A DNA stretch of 64,000 bases from JBBRWV01 sp038248985. Lineage in GTDB: Bacteria; Planctomycetota; Phycisphaerae; WQYP01. The stretch spans positions 14,749-78,748 of the forward strand of contig JBBRWV010000001.1 in NCBI GenBank assembly GCA_038248985.1, written 5' to 3'. Within the stretch, counting starts at the first letter, position 1. Each line of letters starts with the position of its first letter. Shown one piece after another: positions 36,352-45,335 of the stretch. The notes below the pieces were generated by a model, which was not told where the DNA came from, searched no databases, and saw only the letters and a list, made by a program, of their open reading frames with translations. Position numbers and translations under genes: made by a program.

Positions 36352-36546
36352 GGGGGAGATTGGTGACAAACAAAGCTCCGCGGCAACGCAACTCAATCAA
36401 CGCATCATCGTGCGGGGGGATGGTTTGGCATTTTAACAAGGCGGGGCCGGGATTTCAGGAGAGCCTCCGTATAATTATGGAGTATTGCGGCATTATGGCA
36501 GAAGTGTCGCTAAAATAGTCAGAGACTTTTTACTGAGAGGAAGTAC

Positions 36547-37632
36547 ATGACACTTAAGCGGAAATTGGTGGTTTCAACTTTGCTGGCGGCTTTTTTGGCA
36601 GGGGCAGTAATGCAGATTGGGGTGTTGGCCAGGGATGAGGTGACGACGAGCACGGCGCCGGCCAGTGGACCCACGAGCGCAGCAGCCAGCCAGCCGATTC
36701 GGGCCGTGGATGCAATCGTCAAAGATCTGCAGTCGGTATCACGCGAGATCGTGTTGAATCTGGGGACGATGACCAGTCTAGTGGATGAAACCAAACGTGC
36801 GGCCCTTGCGCCGAAGGTCTCTCCATCGATGAAGAAGATGGTGGCGCTGCTGGAGGAGATTCAGGCGGCGACGGGGGACGATAGTGCGGAAGGACAGAAA
36901 TGGCAGATTCTGGCGATGCTTTCATTGCTGGGCGATGCCGATAGCGTCAAGATTTTGGCCGATAGTTCGGCGAGCAAAAATAAAGTCACGGCGTTGAATG
37001 CGAGCCTTGCATCCAGCTTGGCGGCGTACTGGAAAAATGCCAAGAATGAGGCTGAGCAAAAGAAGGTTTTGGAAACCTTCAGCAAGCTGGTCGCAGCAAA
37101 TCCGGATAGCGAGGCGGTTTCTGAAACTTTGATGATGATGGGTAACCTGGGGCCCGCGTCACGGAGCATTAAGAACTCAATCAATACGTTGCTGGGAATT
37201 CCGGAGGAAGGGAAGCCTTTTGCGATCAGTGGTACGACCCTGGATGGCAAGGCCTTCAATACCGCGGACTACAAAGGGAAAGTAGTGCTGGTGGATTTCT
37301 GGGCCACATGGTGCGGCCCGTGCCTTGCGGAATTGCCGGAACTCATCAAGTTTTACGAGAAGCACAAGGCCGAAGGTTTCGAAATTGTCGGGTTTCCGCT
37401 CGACCAGCCCACGGAGGAGTTGAAGAAGTTTTTGTCGGAGAACAAGAAGGTGTCTTGGGTGCAGATTATTGACGTAAAGCAGACTCTCGGTAACAACAAA
37501 TTTGGGATTCATGGAATTCCAACCATGTATTTGATTAATCAGGAGGGGACTCTGGTGACGACCGAGGCACGCGGCAAGTACGAAGAGTTGGTGACGAAGT
37601 TGCTCGCGAAGAAGGCGGGCGACAAGAAGTAA
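36547..37632 (+). CDS. Secreted thioredoxin-like protein (TlpA/AhpC-TSA type)
   Basis: The 361-residue protein has a signal peptide (about residues 1-27), a helical middle region of ~190 residues with no family I recognise, and a C-terminal thioredoxin-like domain. The active site is FWATWCGPC (about residues 250-258) and the cis-Pro is in IHGIPTMYLI. TlpA/ResA-type proteins reduce disulfides in the periplasm, for example for cytochrome c maturation. GAGGAAG just before the ATG is an excellent ribosome site. A TATAAT at 36470-36475 may be its -10, without a clear -35. A bidirectional terminator follows the stop. Confidence 0.88.
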   Translation: MTLKRKLVVSTLLAAFLAGAVMQIGVLARDEVTTSTAPASGPTSAAASQPIRAVDAIVKDLQSVSREIVLNLGTMTSLVDETKRAALAPKVSPSMKKMVALLEEIQAATGDDSAEGQKWQILAMLSLLGDADSVKILADSSASKNKVTALNASLASSLAAYWKNAKNEAEQKKVLETFSKLVAANPDSEAVSETLMMMGNLGPASRSIKNSINTLLGIPEEGKPFAISGTTLDGKAFNTADYKGKVVLVDFWATWCGPCLAELPELIKFYEKHKAEGFEIVGFPLDQPTEELKKFLSENKKVSWVQIIDVKQTLGNNKFGIHGIPTMYLINQEGTLVTTEARGKYEELVTKLLAKKAGDKK

Positions 37633-37656
37633 ACGGTTCTCGGCTGTAAAACAAGC

Positions 37657-37686
37657 AAAGCCCCGCTCTTGCGAGCGGGGCTTTTT
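37657..37686. terminator. Bidirectional terminator between convergent genes
   Basis: AAAGCCCCGCTC and GAGCGGGGCTTT are 12-base perfect arms around TTGC, with Ts after the right arm and As before the left. It can end both the thioredoxin-like gene and the M29 peptidase gene, which converge here. Confidence 0.92.
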
Positions 37687-37721
37687 CGTGAGTAGTTAAG
37701 TGTTTTTGACGCGACCGCCGG

Positions 37722-38849
37722 TCAGTCGGGATTGGGCCAATCCGCTCGCGTAAAACGGCCGGCCTCCAGGATGACCTTTCCGTCGACTTCAATGCGGCTG
37801 CCCGGCGAACGCAGATCGCAGACCATATCCCAGTGCAATCCGGATTCGTTCTTGCCACCGGTTTCGGGGTAGGCCTGGCCCAGCGCGGCGTGGCATGTGC
37901 CGCCGATCTTTTCATCGAAGAGCGTGTTCTTGGTGTATTGCTGAATGCTGAAATTGGTGCCGATGGCGAATTCCCCGAGGATTTTGGCACCGTCATCCTG
38001 CTCGATCATGGAATGCAGGAAGTCTTCGCCCTTGCTGGCGCGGGCGCTGACGACTTTGCCGGCCTTGAAGACCAACTGGATATCGTGACACTCGCGACCG
38101 TGATGCACGGCTGGAAACGAATAGCGGATCGTGCCATCGACCGCGTCTTCAATGGGACCGGTAAAGACTTCGCCGTCGGGGAAATTTTCATGGCCGTCGC
38201 AATTGATCCAGCGGCGTCCCTGCACGCCGAGACGCAAATCCGTGTCTTTGCCGATCACGTGAACTTCCTTGGTGGTGTTCAGGAAATCGACGAGATGCTG
38301 CTGGCGTACGCTGATCTTTTTCCAGGCGGCGACGGGGTCGTCGAGATGGAGCAATCCCCCACGCAGCACGAAATGGGTATATTCCCGCAGGCTCATTTCG
38401 GCATCCTGGGCGGCGCTGGAGGTGGGGAACTGTGTGCCGACCCAGCGGAGTTCGCCGAGTGCGGCGCGTTCGAGGAATCGTTTGAGGTAGGGTTTTCGGG
38501 CCTGGCTGCTCAGGGCCTGCTTGCGGGGGTTTACATTCGTGAGGCTCTTGGTGTTCTCTGAACCCCAGAGGCCCAGGCTGACGTCGATTTGCTCCACGGA
38601 ATACTGCTGAATGGGCGAGTAGAACTTGAGCTGCTCATCCGAGGCGTGCTGGAAGAATGCATCGGTCATGGCATCGCTGGTGAGTTGCACAAACGGGTGT
38701 CCGCCGGCTTTGATGACTTGCTCATAGAGGGCATCGACCAGGGGAAGCGTGATGACATCGCCGGAGATGCGGCAGAGGTCATCTTTTTTGACGGCTGTCG
38801 AATACGTGACGAGCAGTTGTGCGAGTTTATCGAGGCGTTGATCACGCAT
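37722..38849 (-). CDS. M29-family metallo-aminopeptidase
   Basis: The 375-residue protein matches aminopeptidase T/S/PepS of family M29 along its length. The expected two-metal ligands are visible: Glu in NFPDGEVFTGP, Glu in LGEFAIGTN, His in GGTCHAALGQAYPETGG, and His and Asp in LHWDMVCDL. The N-terminus (RLDKLAQLLVTYSTAVKKDDLCRISG) is the usual family opening. It would release N-terminal residues from peptides in the cytoplasm. There is no signal peptide. The gene stands alone, ending near a shared terminator. Confidence 0.92.
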   Translation of the reverse strand: MRDQRLDKLAQLLVTYSTAVKKDDLCRISGDVITLPLVDALYEQVIKAGGHPFVQLTSDAMTDAFFQHASDEQLKFYSPIQQYSVEQIDVSLGLWGSENTKSLTNVNPRKQALSSQARKPYLKRFLERAALGELRWVGTQFPTSSAAQDAEMSLREYTHFVLRGGLLHLDDPVAAWKKISVRQQHLVDFLNTTKEVHVIGKDTDLRLGVQGRRWINCDGHENFPDGEVFTGPIEDAVDGTIRYSFPAVHHGRECHDIQLVFKAGKVVSARASKGEDFLHSMIEQDDGAKILGEFAIGTNFSIQQYTKNTLFDEKIGGTCHAALGQAYPETGGKNESGLHWDMVCDLRSPGSRIEVDGKVILEAGRFTRADWPNPD

Positions 38850-38920
38850 GAAGTTCCTTTGCGGTGTGTTGTGGGGACATAATCACAATGGTTTGGAATG
38901 AGATTTTTTCGGGCTGTTCG

Positions 38921-39937
38921 TCAATGTACGCCCGCTTCGGCGAGCCAACGCTCGGCATCGATCGCGGCTTTGCACCCCATGCCGGCGGCGCTGATCGCTT
39001 GGCGGTAAATAGAGTCCGAGACATCTCCCGCGGCAAAGACGCCTTGCACGCTGGTCATGCTGCGGAAGCCATCGACTAATTTGATGTAGCCTTTGTCATC
39101 GAGGGCGAGTTGGCCGTCGAGAAACTTCGTGTTGGGCGTGTGGCCGATGGCCGCAAACATGCCCCGAGCGGGAATCGTTTGGATTTCCTGAGTTATGAGA
39201 TTCTTCACGCGAACCGCGGTCACCCCCTCATTGTCGCTGCCGACGACTTCATCGACGGCGCTGTTCCAGACCGGATTGATCTTGGGGTTGGAAAGGGTGC
39301 GCTCAGCCATGATTTTGCTGGCACGCAGCGTATCGCGACGGTGGACCAGGTGAACCTTGCTGGCGAACTTCGTGAGATAGCTGGCTTCCTCGCAGGCCGA
39401 GTCTCCGCCGCCGACAACGACGAGAGGCACATCGCGGAACCGGGGAAGCGCTCCATCGCAGACGGCGCAGGCGGAAACACCGAAATTCTTATATTTTTCC
39501 TCGCTGGGCAGTCCCAGGTAATTGGCCGACGCCCCCGTAGAGATGATGATGACGTGGGCTTCCGTAACGGTGGCGTCGTCGCCGCTGATTTCGCTGTTGT
39601 GCCATATTTTGAAAGGTTTCGTGGAAAGGTCGACCTTGGATACGAAGTGGTTGATGACGCGCGTGCCGAAGCGCTCGGCCTGTTTCTGCATGACATCCAT
39701 CAGCTTCTGCCCATGGATGCCGTCGATGAAGCCCGGATAATTTTCGACTTCGGTGGTGAACATGAGTTGGCCGCCGGGCATGCGGTCATTATTGAATCCG
39801 TCGCCCGCCAGCACGAGAGGGTCCAGGTTGGCGCGGGCGGCGTAAATGGCCGCGGTCCACCCGGCGGGACCGGAGCCGATGATGACAACTTTTTCAATCG
39901 TGCGGGGGGATGCTTGGGGAGTGGTGGGTGTGGACAT
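38921..39937 (-). CDS. trxB: Thioredoxin reductase
   Basis: The 338-residue NADPH flavoprotein has an FAD-binding GSGPAG (residues 21-26), the redox pair Cys157-Ala-Val-Cys160, NADPH site VVGGGDSACEEASYL, and the late FAD motif GVFAAGDVSD. It reduces thioredoxin in the cytoplasm. I start at the ATG giving MSTPTTPQ; in-frame sequence upstream runs towards the divergent MscS gene and has no homology. AAGGA lies 11 bases before. Divergent from the MscS gene across ~160 bases. Confidence 0.94.
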   Translation of the reverse strand: MSTPTTPQASPRTIEKVVIIGSGPAGWTAAIYAARANLDPLVLAGDGFNNDRMPGGQLMFTTEVENYPGFIDGIHGQKLMDVMQKQAERFGTRVINHFVSKVDLSTKPFKIWHNSEISGDDATVTEAHVIIISTGASANYLGLPSEEKYKNFGVSACAVCDGALPRFRDVPLVVVGGGDSACEEASYLTKFASKVHLVHRRDTLRASKIMAERTLSNPKINPVWNSAVDEVVGSDNEGVTAVRVKNLITQEIQTIPARGMFAAIGHTPNTKFLDGQLALDDKGYIKLVDGFRSMTSVQGVFAAGDVSDSIYRQAISAAGMGCKAAIDAERWLAEAGVH

Positions 39938-40097
39938 GATGGGATGCGTCCTTTCGTGGGGGAAGGAGGAAACGAGGAATGTGGAATTATAGGGACGAAT
40001 TGCCCATTTGCGAGAGGTCTGGGGAAAGCCCGGTGGGTTTCGGGTCGACAGGGACGAAATCTTGGATAACATCCTACAGTTTCATACAGGTGAACCC

Positions 40098-41387
40098 ATG
40101 CGGATGAAAAATAAAGCAATGCTGATTGGGACCGTGCTGGCGGCCGTCTCTTCAACGGCGTTCGGCGAAGATACGCCCAACGGATCAAAACCTTCCCCGT
40201 CTTCTTCGTCGTGGATGGAAATCATCGACTTCAATCAGCTATTGGAGTCGAACAACCTGAACCATTGGCTCATCTTGCTGGTGGCAATCGTCCTGGGCAT
40301 TACTTTGGGAAAAGTCGTTTCCTTTGTTTTGGAGCGACTGACTGTGCGATTGAACATAACAGGATGGTCAGCATATTCCCATGTGTTCTCCGGAATGATC
40401 GGACCGGTGACGCTGGCATCTTTCACTGCGGGGCTGGGATTTGGCCTGGCGCAGATTTCGATGAGTCCTGCGCTCCGCCAGTTTTGCGGCAGCTTGCTGC
40501 TGCTGTTCTCCACCGTCGCAGGATTCTGGTATGCGTTCAATCTTGTGGGCGCTATTGAGGTCGGTCTGCAGCGATTTGCCAAGCGGACGGAAACGCAGTT
40601 GGATGATCAACTCGTGCCGGTGATCCGCAAGGCCCTGCGCATATTCATCGTGGTGATTGGCTCTCTTTTCATCCTGCAGAATATTTTCGATCGAGACATT
40701 GGCGCGTGGCTTGCCGGGCTTGGAATTGCCGGCCTGGCGGTTTCGCTGGCTGCCCAGGACTCGCTGAAAAACCTGTTCGGCACCTTCACGATCCTGTTCG
40801 ATCAACCGTTCTCCATCGGCCAGCGCATTAGGTTTGATAAGTTTGATGGTACCATTGAAGGGATCGGCTTCCGGTCCACGCGCATTCGCACGCTGGAAGG
40901 TCACCAGGTGACGATCCCCAACAGTAATATCGTCAACAGCCCGGTGGAAAACGTGGCGCTGCGGCAGTCGCTGCGGCGAATATTCAGCCTCTCCATTACA
41001 TATGACACGCCCGTAGCGCAGGTCCGCCAGGCTGTGCAAATTGCTCGCGATCTACTGGCGTCTCCGGAATTTCGCGGACCTGTGCATGATCCCGATACGG
41101 CGGCGAATGCCGATCCACCGCGAGTTTATTTCGATGAATTCAGAGCGGATAGCCTGAATATCAAGGTACATTACTGGTATCGCCCGGTGGATTGGTGGGC
41201 GTACATGGATCATGCCGAGCGTTTCAATCTGGCCTTGATGGAAGCGTTTGAAAAAGCGGGAATTGAGTTTGCCTTCCCCACGCAGACGCTTTTTCTGGCG
41301 GGCGACCCCAAGCGGGCGTTGCCCTTGACCACCGCCACGCCGCCGCCTTCGCACATCGAGCACGCGTCGCCGGAAACTCCCCTGTAG
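40098..41387 (+). CDS. Small-conductance mechanosensitive channel (MscS family)
   Basis: The 429-residue protein has a signal-like N-terminus, a short Ser-rich stretch, four or so helices and the MscS pore: GAWLAGLGIAGLAVSLAAQDSLKNLFGTFTILFDQPFSIGQRI, with the Gly/Ala-packed TM3. The cytoplasmic beta domain (FDGTIEGIGFRSTRIRTLEGHQVTIPNSNIVNSPVENV) and the alpha-beta C-terminus follow. It should open on membrane tension to release solutes during hypo-osmotic shock. The ATG is preceded by AGGTGA at five bases. The end lies three bases from the convergent ABC ATPase gene, without a terminator. Confidence 0.9.
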   Translation: MRMKNKAMLIGTVLAAVSSTAFGEDTPNGSKPSPSSSSWMEIIDFNQLLESNNLNHWLILLVAIVLGITLGKVVSFVLERLTVRLNITGWSAYSHVFSGMIGPVTLASFTAGLGFGLAQISMSPALRQFCGSLLLLFSTVAGFWYAFNLVGAIEVGLQRFAKRTETQLDDQLVPVIRKALRIFIVVIGSLFILQNIFDRDIGAWLAGLGIAGLAVSLAAQDSLKNLFGTFTILFDQPFSIGQRIRFDKFDGTIEGIGFRSTRIRTLEGHQVTIPNSNIVNSPVENVALRQSLRRIFSLSITYDTPVAQVRQAVQIARDLLASPEFRGPVHDPDTAANADPPRVYFDEFRADSLNIKVHYWYRPVDWWAYMDHAERFNLALMEAFEKAGIEFAFPTQTLFLAGDPKRALPLTTATPPPSHIEHASPETPL

Positions 41388-41390
41388 CGC

Positions 41391-42197
41391 TCACACCATG
41401 TCCTCCCAGGCTCGGGGATCGACGTGGGCATGAAACCGGCCGTTTCGTTCATCGACATGAATGCTCACGCCGTACGCGGCAGACAAATTTGCGTCCGTCA
41501 GTACCGCGTCAGGCGCGCCACTGGCCACGACGTGCCCACTCAGCGAAAGTAACAACACGCTGGCGGTCCTCGGCAGCAGTTCTTCGAGGTGATGGGTCAC
41601 GATGACGATCGCGGGTGAATCTGCCAATTCCTGCAAGCGCGCCAGCGTGGCCAACACGGCTTCGCGGCCGGGCAAATCAAGCCCGGCGGTCGGCTCATCC
41701 AGCAGCAGTAACTCCGGTTTGCGCACCAGCGCCCGCGCGATCAACGCACGCATGCGTTGGCCGGTGGATAGCGTGGCGTGCAACTGGACGGCGCGGTCGG
41801 ACAATCCGACATGCGCCAGCATCTCTCGGGCATGCGCCCACTGCATCTCGGTAGGGTGAACGTACCCAATGGTTAGCGTGGAAAAATAACCCGAGACGAC
41901 CATATCCAGTGCGGTCATGCTTTTGTCGAAGGGGTAGACCGTGTTGGCTTCTACGATGCCCACACGTTGGCGAAGCGGTGCAACAGCCGCCTCGCCCAGT
42001 GTTGCCCCGAATAGTTGGACCGTGCCGCGCTGGGGCCACAGGTAACCGGTGGCCAGGCGTAGCAGCGTCGACTTTCCGCATCCGTTGGCCCCCAGAACTG
42101 CGGCGATCTGACGCGGTTGCACCGCCCAATCGAGATCGTGCAGAATCTCTTGCGTGCCGCGCGAAAAATAGACGTTTTGGAAGCGGAGAACCGCCAT
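41391..42197 (-). CDS. Orphan ABC ATPase
   Basis: The 268-residue ATPase has Walker A GANGCGKST, a Q-loop near GIVEANTVYPF, signature LSTGQRMRALIARAL, Walker B LLLLDEPTAGLDLPG and switch His in VTHHLEEL. The signature has LSTGQ rather than LSGGQ, as in the YlmA/ModF-type group of ATPases without a known permease. No permease is nearby. The folD stop lies one base before the ATG, so both genes share a transcript. The function is unknown: import, or a soluble regulatory role as in ABC-F, though it has only one nucleotide domain. Confidence 0.88.
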   Translation of the reverse strand: MAVLRFQNVYFSRGTQEILHDLDWAVQPRQIAAVLGANGCGKSTLLRLATGYLWPQRGTVQLFGATLGEAAVAPLRQRVGIVEANTVYPFDKSMTALDMVVSGYFSTLTIGYVHPTEMQWAHAREMLAHVGLSDRAVQLHATLSTGQRMRALIARALVRKPELLLLDEPTAGLDLPGREAVLATLARLQELADSPAIVIVTHHLEELLPRTASVLLLSLSGHVVASGAPDAVLTDANLSAAYGVSIHVDERNGRFHAHVDPRAWEDMV

Positions 42198-42198
42198 C

Positions 42199-43101
42199 TC
42201 AATGCCCCGAACGAAACGGCTTCTCTAGGCCATGAACAAGTTTGGCGGCACGTAAAGTATTGCGCAGCAGCATCGCGACCGTCATTGGGCCGACACCGCC
42301 GGGCACGGGCGTAATGTGGCTGGCGACTTTGGCGACCTCTTCAAAGTCCACATCGCCGACGGTTTTTTCGGTGACCTTGCCAAAGGCATCGGTGATCTTC
42401 ACGCGGTTGATGCCGACATCAATGATCACGGCACCCGGCTTGATGTGGTTGGCCCGAAGCAGGCCCGGCTTGCCCACGGCAACGATGACCACATCCGCGT
42501 TGCGACATGCCGCGGGCGTGTCCTTGGTGTGGATGTGGCACAGAGTCACCGTGGCGTTGCGCTCCGTCAGCAGCAGGGCCAGCGGACGGCCAACGATGCG
42601 CGAGGCCCCTACGACGGTCACATCCGCGCCCGTTAAATCGAACCCTGTCGAATCGATCAACTCCACCACCGCCAATGCCGTACACGGTGCGATGATGGTA
42701 TGCCCATACACAACGTGCCCGATATTGGCCGGGTTCACGCCTTCGACATCCTTGAGAATGTCAATCTGGTATTGGGCCTGCTGGAGGTCCAAACCGGCGG
42801 GTAATGGCGAATGCAAAAAAATGCCCGTGACGGATATGTCGGCGTTCAAGGAATGAATGGTGGACCAGAGGTGCTGTTCCGTCGTATGTGCGGGAAGCGT
42901 CCGCAACTCATATTGGATTCCAACCGCCGCACAGGTTTTGGTTTGATTCTCCGCATACACCTTCGCCGCAGGATTATCGCCCACGAGGATGGCCACGAGG
43001 CGCACGCGCTTTCCCGTGGATTTCAGCGCGGCAACTTCCCCGGCAACTTTTTCACGCGTTTTGGCAGCCAGTGCTTTTCCATCAATCAGTTGGGCGGGCA
43101 T
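42199..43101 (-). CDS. folD: FolD, methylene-THF dehydrogenase/cyclohydrolase
   Basis: The 300-residue protein is FolD along its whole length, interconverting 5,10-methylene-, methenyl- and 10-formyl-tetrahydrofolate. Marks are the IFLHSPLPAGLD region, DVEGVNPANIGHV, NADP site VTVVGASRIVGRPLALLL, and GGVGPMTVAMLLRNT at the end. In the active-site helix the sequence is Y49-AEN-Q53-TK; other family members have Lys four residues after that Tyr, and here it is Gln. PCTP in the substrate loop is also changed, to PCTA. The dehydrogenase step may be intact while the cyclohydrolase step may be altered. Confidence 0.93.
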   Translation of the reverse strand: MPAQLIDGKALAAKTREKVAGEVAALKSTGKRVRLVAILVGDNPAAKVYAENQTKTCAAVGIQYELRTLPAHTTEQHLWSTIHSLNADISVTGIFLHSPLPAGLDLQQAQYQIDILKDVEGVNPANIGHVVYGHTIIAPCTALAVVELIDSTGFDLTGADVTVVGASRIVGRPLALLLTERNATVTLCHIHTKDTPAACRNADVVIVAVGKPGLLRANHIKPGAVIIDVGINRVKITDAFGKVTEKTVGDVDFEEVAKVASHITPVPGGVGPMTVAMLLRNTLRAAKLVHGLEKPFRSGH

Positions 43102-43133
43102 ACGAAATTCCTATGTGTTGTAAAACTACACAA

Positions 43134-44369
43134 TCAGGCCGTTTGAATCTCGATTTTGCACACGCGCCGTTTGCCCACTTGAAGGATCTCGCCGCCGCGT
43201 ATGTCGACGGTCGTCTTGGGGTCGGTGATTTTATTACCCGCAAACGTGACGCCGCCACCTTCCACCAGTTGCCGCGCCTGGCTCGTGCTGGGTGCGAAAC
43301 CGACTTCCTTGATCAAGGTGAGCAGACCAATCTTTCCCTCCTTGAGCAAGTCCGGCTTGAGGGTCTTTATTTCGGTATCGGCCAATACCTGCCCTTCGGC
43401 AAAACGCCTCCGAAAATCGTCGGCCGCTTTTTCCGCATCGGCGGGAGAATGGTACTGCTCCACAATCGTTCGCCCGAGAATTTCCTTGGCGACACGCGGA
43501 TGCGTTTGCACGGGATCGATGAGCGAACGAATGCGATCCTCAGGAAGCGGCGTCGTCATCGTGAACCAGTTGGGCATCAGCGTGTCAGGAATCGACATGG
43601 TCTTACCGAACTGTTCGGACGGGCTGTCGGTGACGCCCACGTAATTCCCCAGCGATTTCGACATCTTTTGCACGCCGTCGGTCCCCACGAGTATGGGCAT
43701 GACGATGGCGATCTGCGGCGGCTGCCCTTCGGATTCCTGCAGGTCGCGCCCGACCAGATTATTGAATGTTTGATCGGTCCCGCCGAGCTCCACATCGGCC
43801 TTGATCATGACGCTGTCCCAGCCTTGCATTAGCGGGTACATGAACTCGTGAATGTAGATGGCCTCGCCGGCCTTGTGTCGCTCCTGAAACGTGTCACGCT
43901 CCAGCATTCGCGCGACGGTCATTTTCTGCAACAATTTCAACGCGTCAGTGAAGGACATGGCGTGCAGCCATTCCGAGTTGTAGCGGATTTCGAGCTTTTT
44001 CGGATTCAAATCGAGAATCTTCCCCGCCTGCGAAAAATAGGTTTCGGCATTCGTTTTGACCTGCTCCGCCGAGAGCACCGGCCGCGTGAGTCTCTTGCCC
44101 GTAGGGTCGCCGATCATCGCGGTGGCATCACCAATGATGAGGACCGCTTTATGGCCCAGATCTTGAAACTGACGCATCTTTTTCAATACGACCGCGTGTC
44201 CCAGGTGCAGATCCGGCGCGGTTGGATCCATCCCCAGCTTGATCCGCAATTGGCGTCCCGTCTTCGCGGCATGTTCCAGACGCTGCTTGAGTTCGGCGGC
44301 AGAATAAACATGATCCGTGCCGTGCATGAGCAGTTCCAATTGTTGATCGATCGTCAGCGTGGTCGGCAT
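43134..44369 (-). CDS. tyrS: Tyrosyl-tRNA synthetase
   Basis: The 411-residue class I synthetase has LGMDPTAPDLHLGHAVVL (HLGH at residues 55-58), VELGGTDQTFNNLVGRDLQ for tyrosine and adenylate binding, KMSKS, and a C-terminal S4 RNA-binding domain (GFAPSTSQARQLVEGGGVTF). HLGH with a full-length HIGH-type region and the PTAPDLHLGH context fit the TyrZ-like bacterial group. It charges tRNA-Tyr. folD lies 32 bases downstream, and the ThuA gene diverges upstream. Confidence 0.95.
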   Translation of the reverse strand: MPTTLTIDQQLELLMHGTDHVYSAAELKQRLEHAAKTGRQLRIKLGMDPTAPDLHLGHAVVLKKMRQFQDLGHKAVLIIGDATAMIGDPTGKRLTRPVLSAEQVKTNAETYFSQAGKILDLNPKKLEIRYNSEWLHAMSFTDALKLLQKMTVARMLERDTFQERHKAGEAIYIHEFMYPLMQGWDSVMIKADVELGGTDQTFNNLVGRDLQESEGQPPQIAIVMPILVGTDGVQKMSKSLGNYVGVTDSPSEQFGKTMSIPDTLMPNWFTMTTPLPEDRIRSLIDPVQTHPRVAKEILGRTIVEQYHSPADAEKAADDFRRRFAEGQVLADTEIKTLKPDLLKEGKIGLLTLIKEVGFAPSTSQARQLVEGGGVTFAGNKITDPKTTVDIRGGEILQVGKRRVCKIEIQTA

Positions 44370-44507
44370 TCCGCGATTCCTGTTCCTGAGAAATGGGAGA
44401 AAACCTCTATTGTAGGTGGGCGGCGCGCAGGGTCAAACGGCCGCCGCGTGTGGCGACACACAGGCCGGTCGTTGTATACTCTGGCGGCACATTTTTAGGA
44501 GTTGGCA

Positions 44508-45281
44508 ATGGCACTGCGGGTGACGGTCTGGCACGAGTACCTTCATGAAAAATTGATTGATTCGGTAGGCAAAATTTACCCCCAGGGAATGCACGCGGTA
44601 ATGGCGGATGCCATTCGGCAGCACCTCGGCGCATCGGCGGTCGTGCGCACGGCCACGCTGGAAGAACCCGAGCACGGGCTGACCGACGAAGTATTGAACA
44701 ATACGGATGTGCTGACATGGTGGGGTCACAAGGCGCATGGGGATGTGCAGGATGCGATCGTGGAGAAAGTGTACAAACGCGTTCTGCAAGGCATGGGCCT
44801 GGTGGTTCTGCACTCGGCCCATTATTCCAAAATCTTCCGCAAGTTGATGGGAACAGGCTGCGGACTGCGATGGCGCGAAGCTGGAGAGTTAGAGCGTCTC
44901 TGGGTGGTGAATCCCGCCCATGAGATCGTCGATGGCGTACCAGCCCATTGGGAGATTCCGCATGAAGAAATGTACGGCGAGCAGTTTGATATTCCCACGC
45001 CCGATGAGCTCGTCATGGTGAGCTGGTTTGAAGGCGGCAACGTGTTTCGCTCCTGCTGCACCTGGACGCGGGGCAAAGGGAGAGTAGTCTATTTCCGCCC
45101 CGGGCATGAGATGTTTCCCACCTACTTCCAGCCGGAAGTCCGGCGCGTGCTTGCCAACTCGGTCCAATGGGCCGGCCCACGCAACAGCCATCGCTACGAA
45201 GGCGGAGCGCCCAATGAAGTGGTGCCGCTCAGTCCCATCGCCGCCACACATGTGGTCGAAGCGGCCCTCCATCGGAAGTGA
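44508..45281 (+). CDS. ThuA-domain protein (trehalose-utilisation type)
   Basis: The 257-residue protein has a class I glutamine-amidotransferase-like fold, as in ThuA: VTVWHEYLHEK, ADVLTWWGHKAHGDVQD-type sequence, GLVVLHSAHYSKIFRKLMG, and a late YFRPGHEMFPTYFQPEVRRVLANSVQW. ThuA-like proteins are tied to sugar metabolism in rhizobia; the role here is open. AGGAG six bases before the ATG decides it over a TTG two codons upstream. A TATACT at 44475-44480 with TGGCGA 18 bases before is a possible promoter. Confidence 0.85.
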   Translation: MALRVTVWHEYLHEKLIDSVGKIYPQGMHAVMADAIRQHLGASAVVRTATLEEPEHGLTDEVLNNTDVLTWWGHKAHGDVQDAIVEKVYKRVLQGMGLVVLHSAHYSKIFRKLMGTGCGLRWREAGELERLWVVNPAHEIVDGVPAHWEIPHEEMYGEQFDIPTPDELVMVSWFEGGNVFRSCCTWTRGKGRVVYFRPGHEMFPTYFQPEVRRVLANSVQWAGPRNSHRYEGGAPNEVVPLSPIAATHVVEAALHRK

Positions 45282-45300
45282 TGTATCTGGGATGCTTTCC

Positions 45301-45328
45301 TTGCCCCGGACGCTTGAATTGTTACACT
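45301..45328 (+). promoter_or_regulatory. uppS promoter, probably leaderless
   Basis: TTGCCC (45301-45306) and TACACT (45323-45328) are 16 bases apart. The -10 ends seven bases before the uppS ATG, so transcription would start at or beside the A of the start codon. There is no Shine-Dalgarno sequence. Confidence 0.55.
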
Positions 45329-45335
45329 CGGCTTT

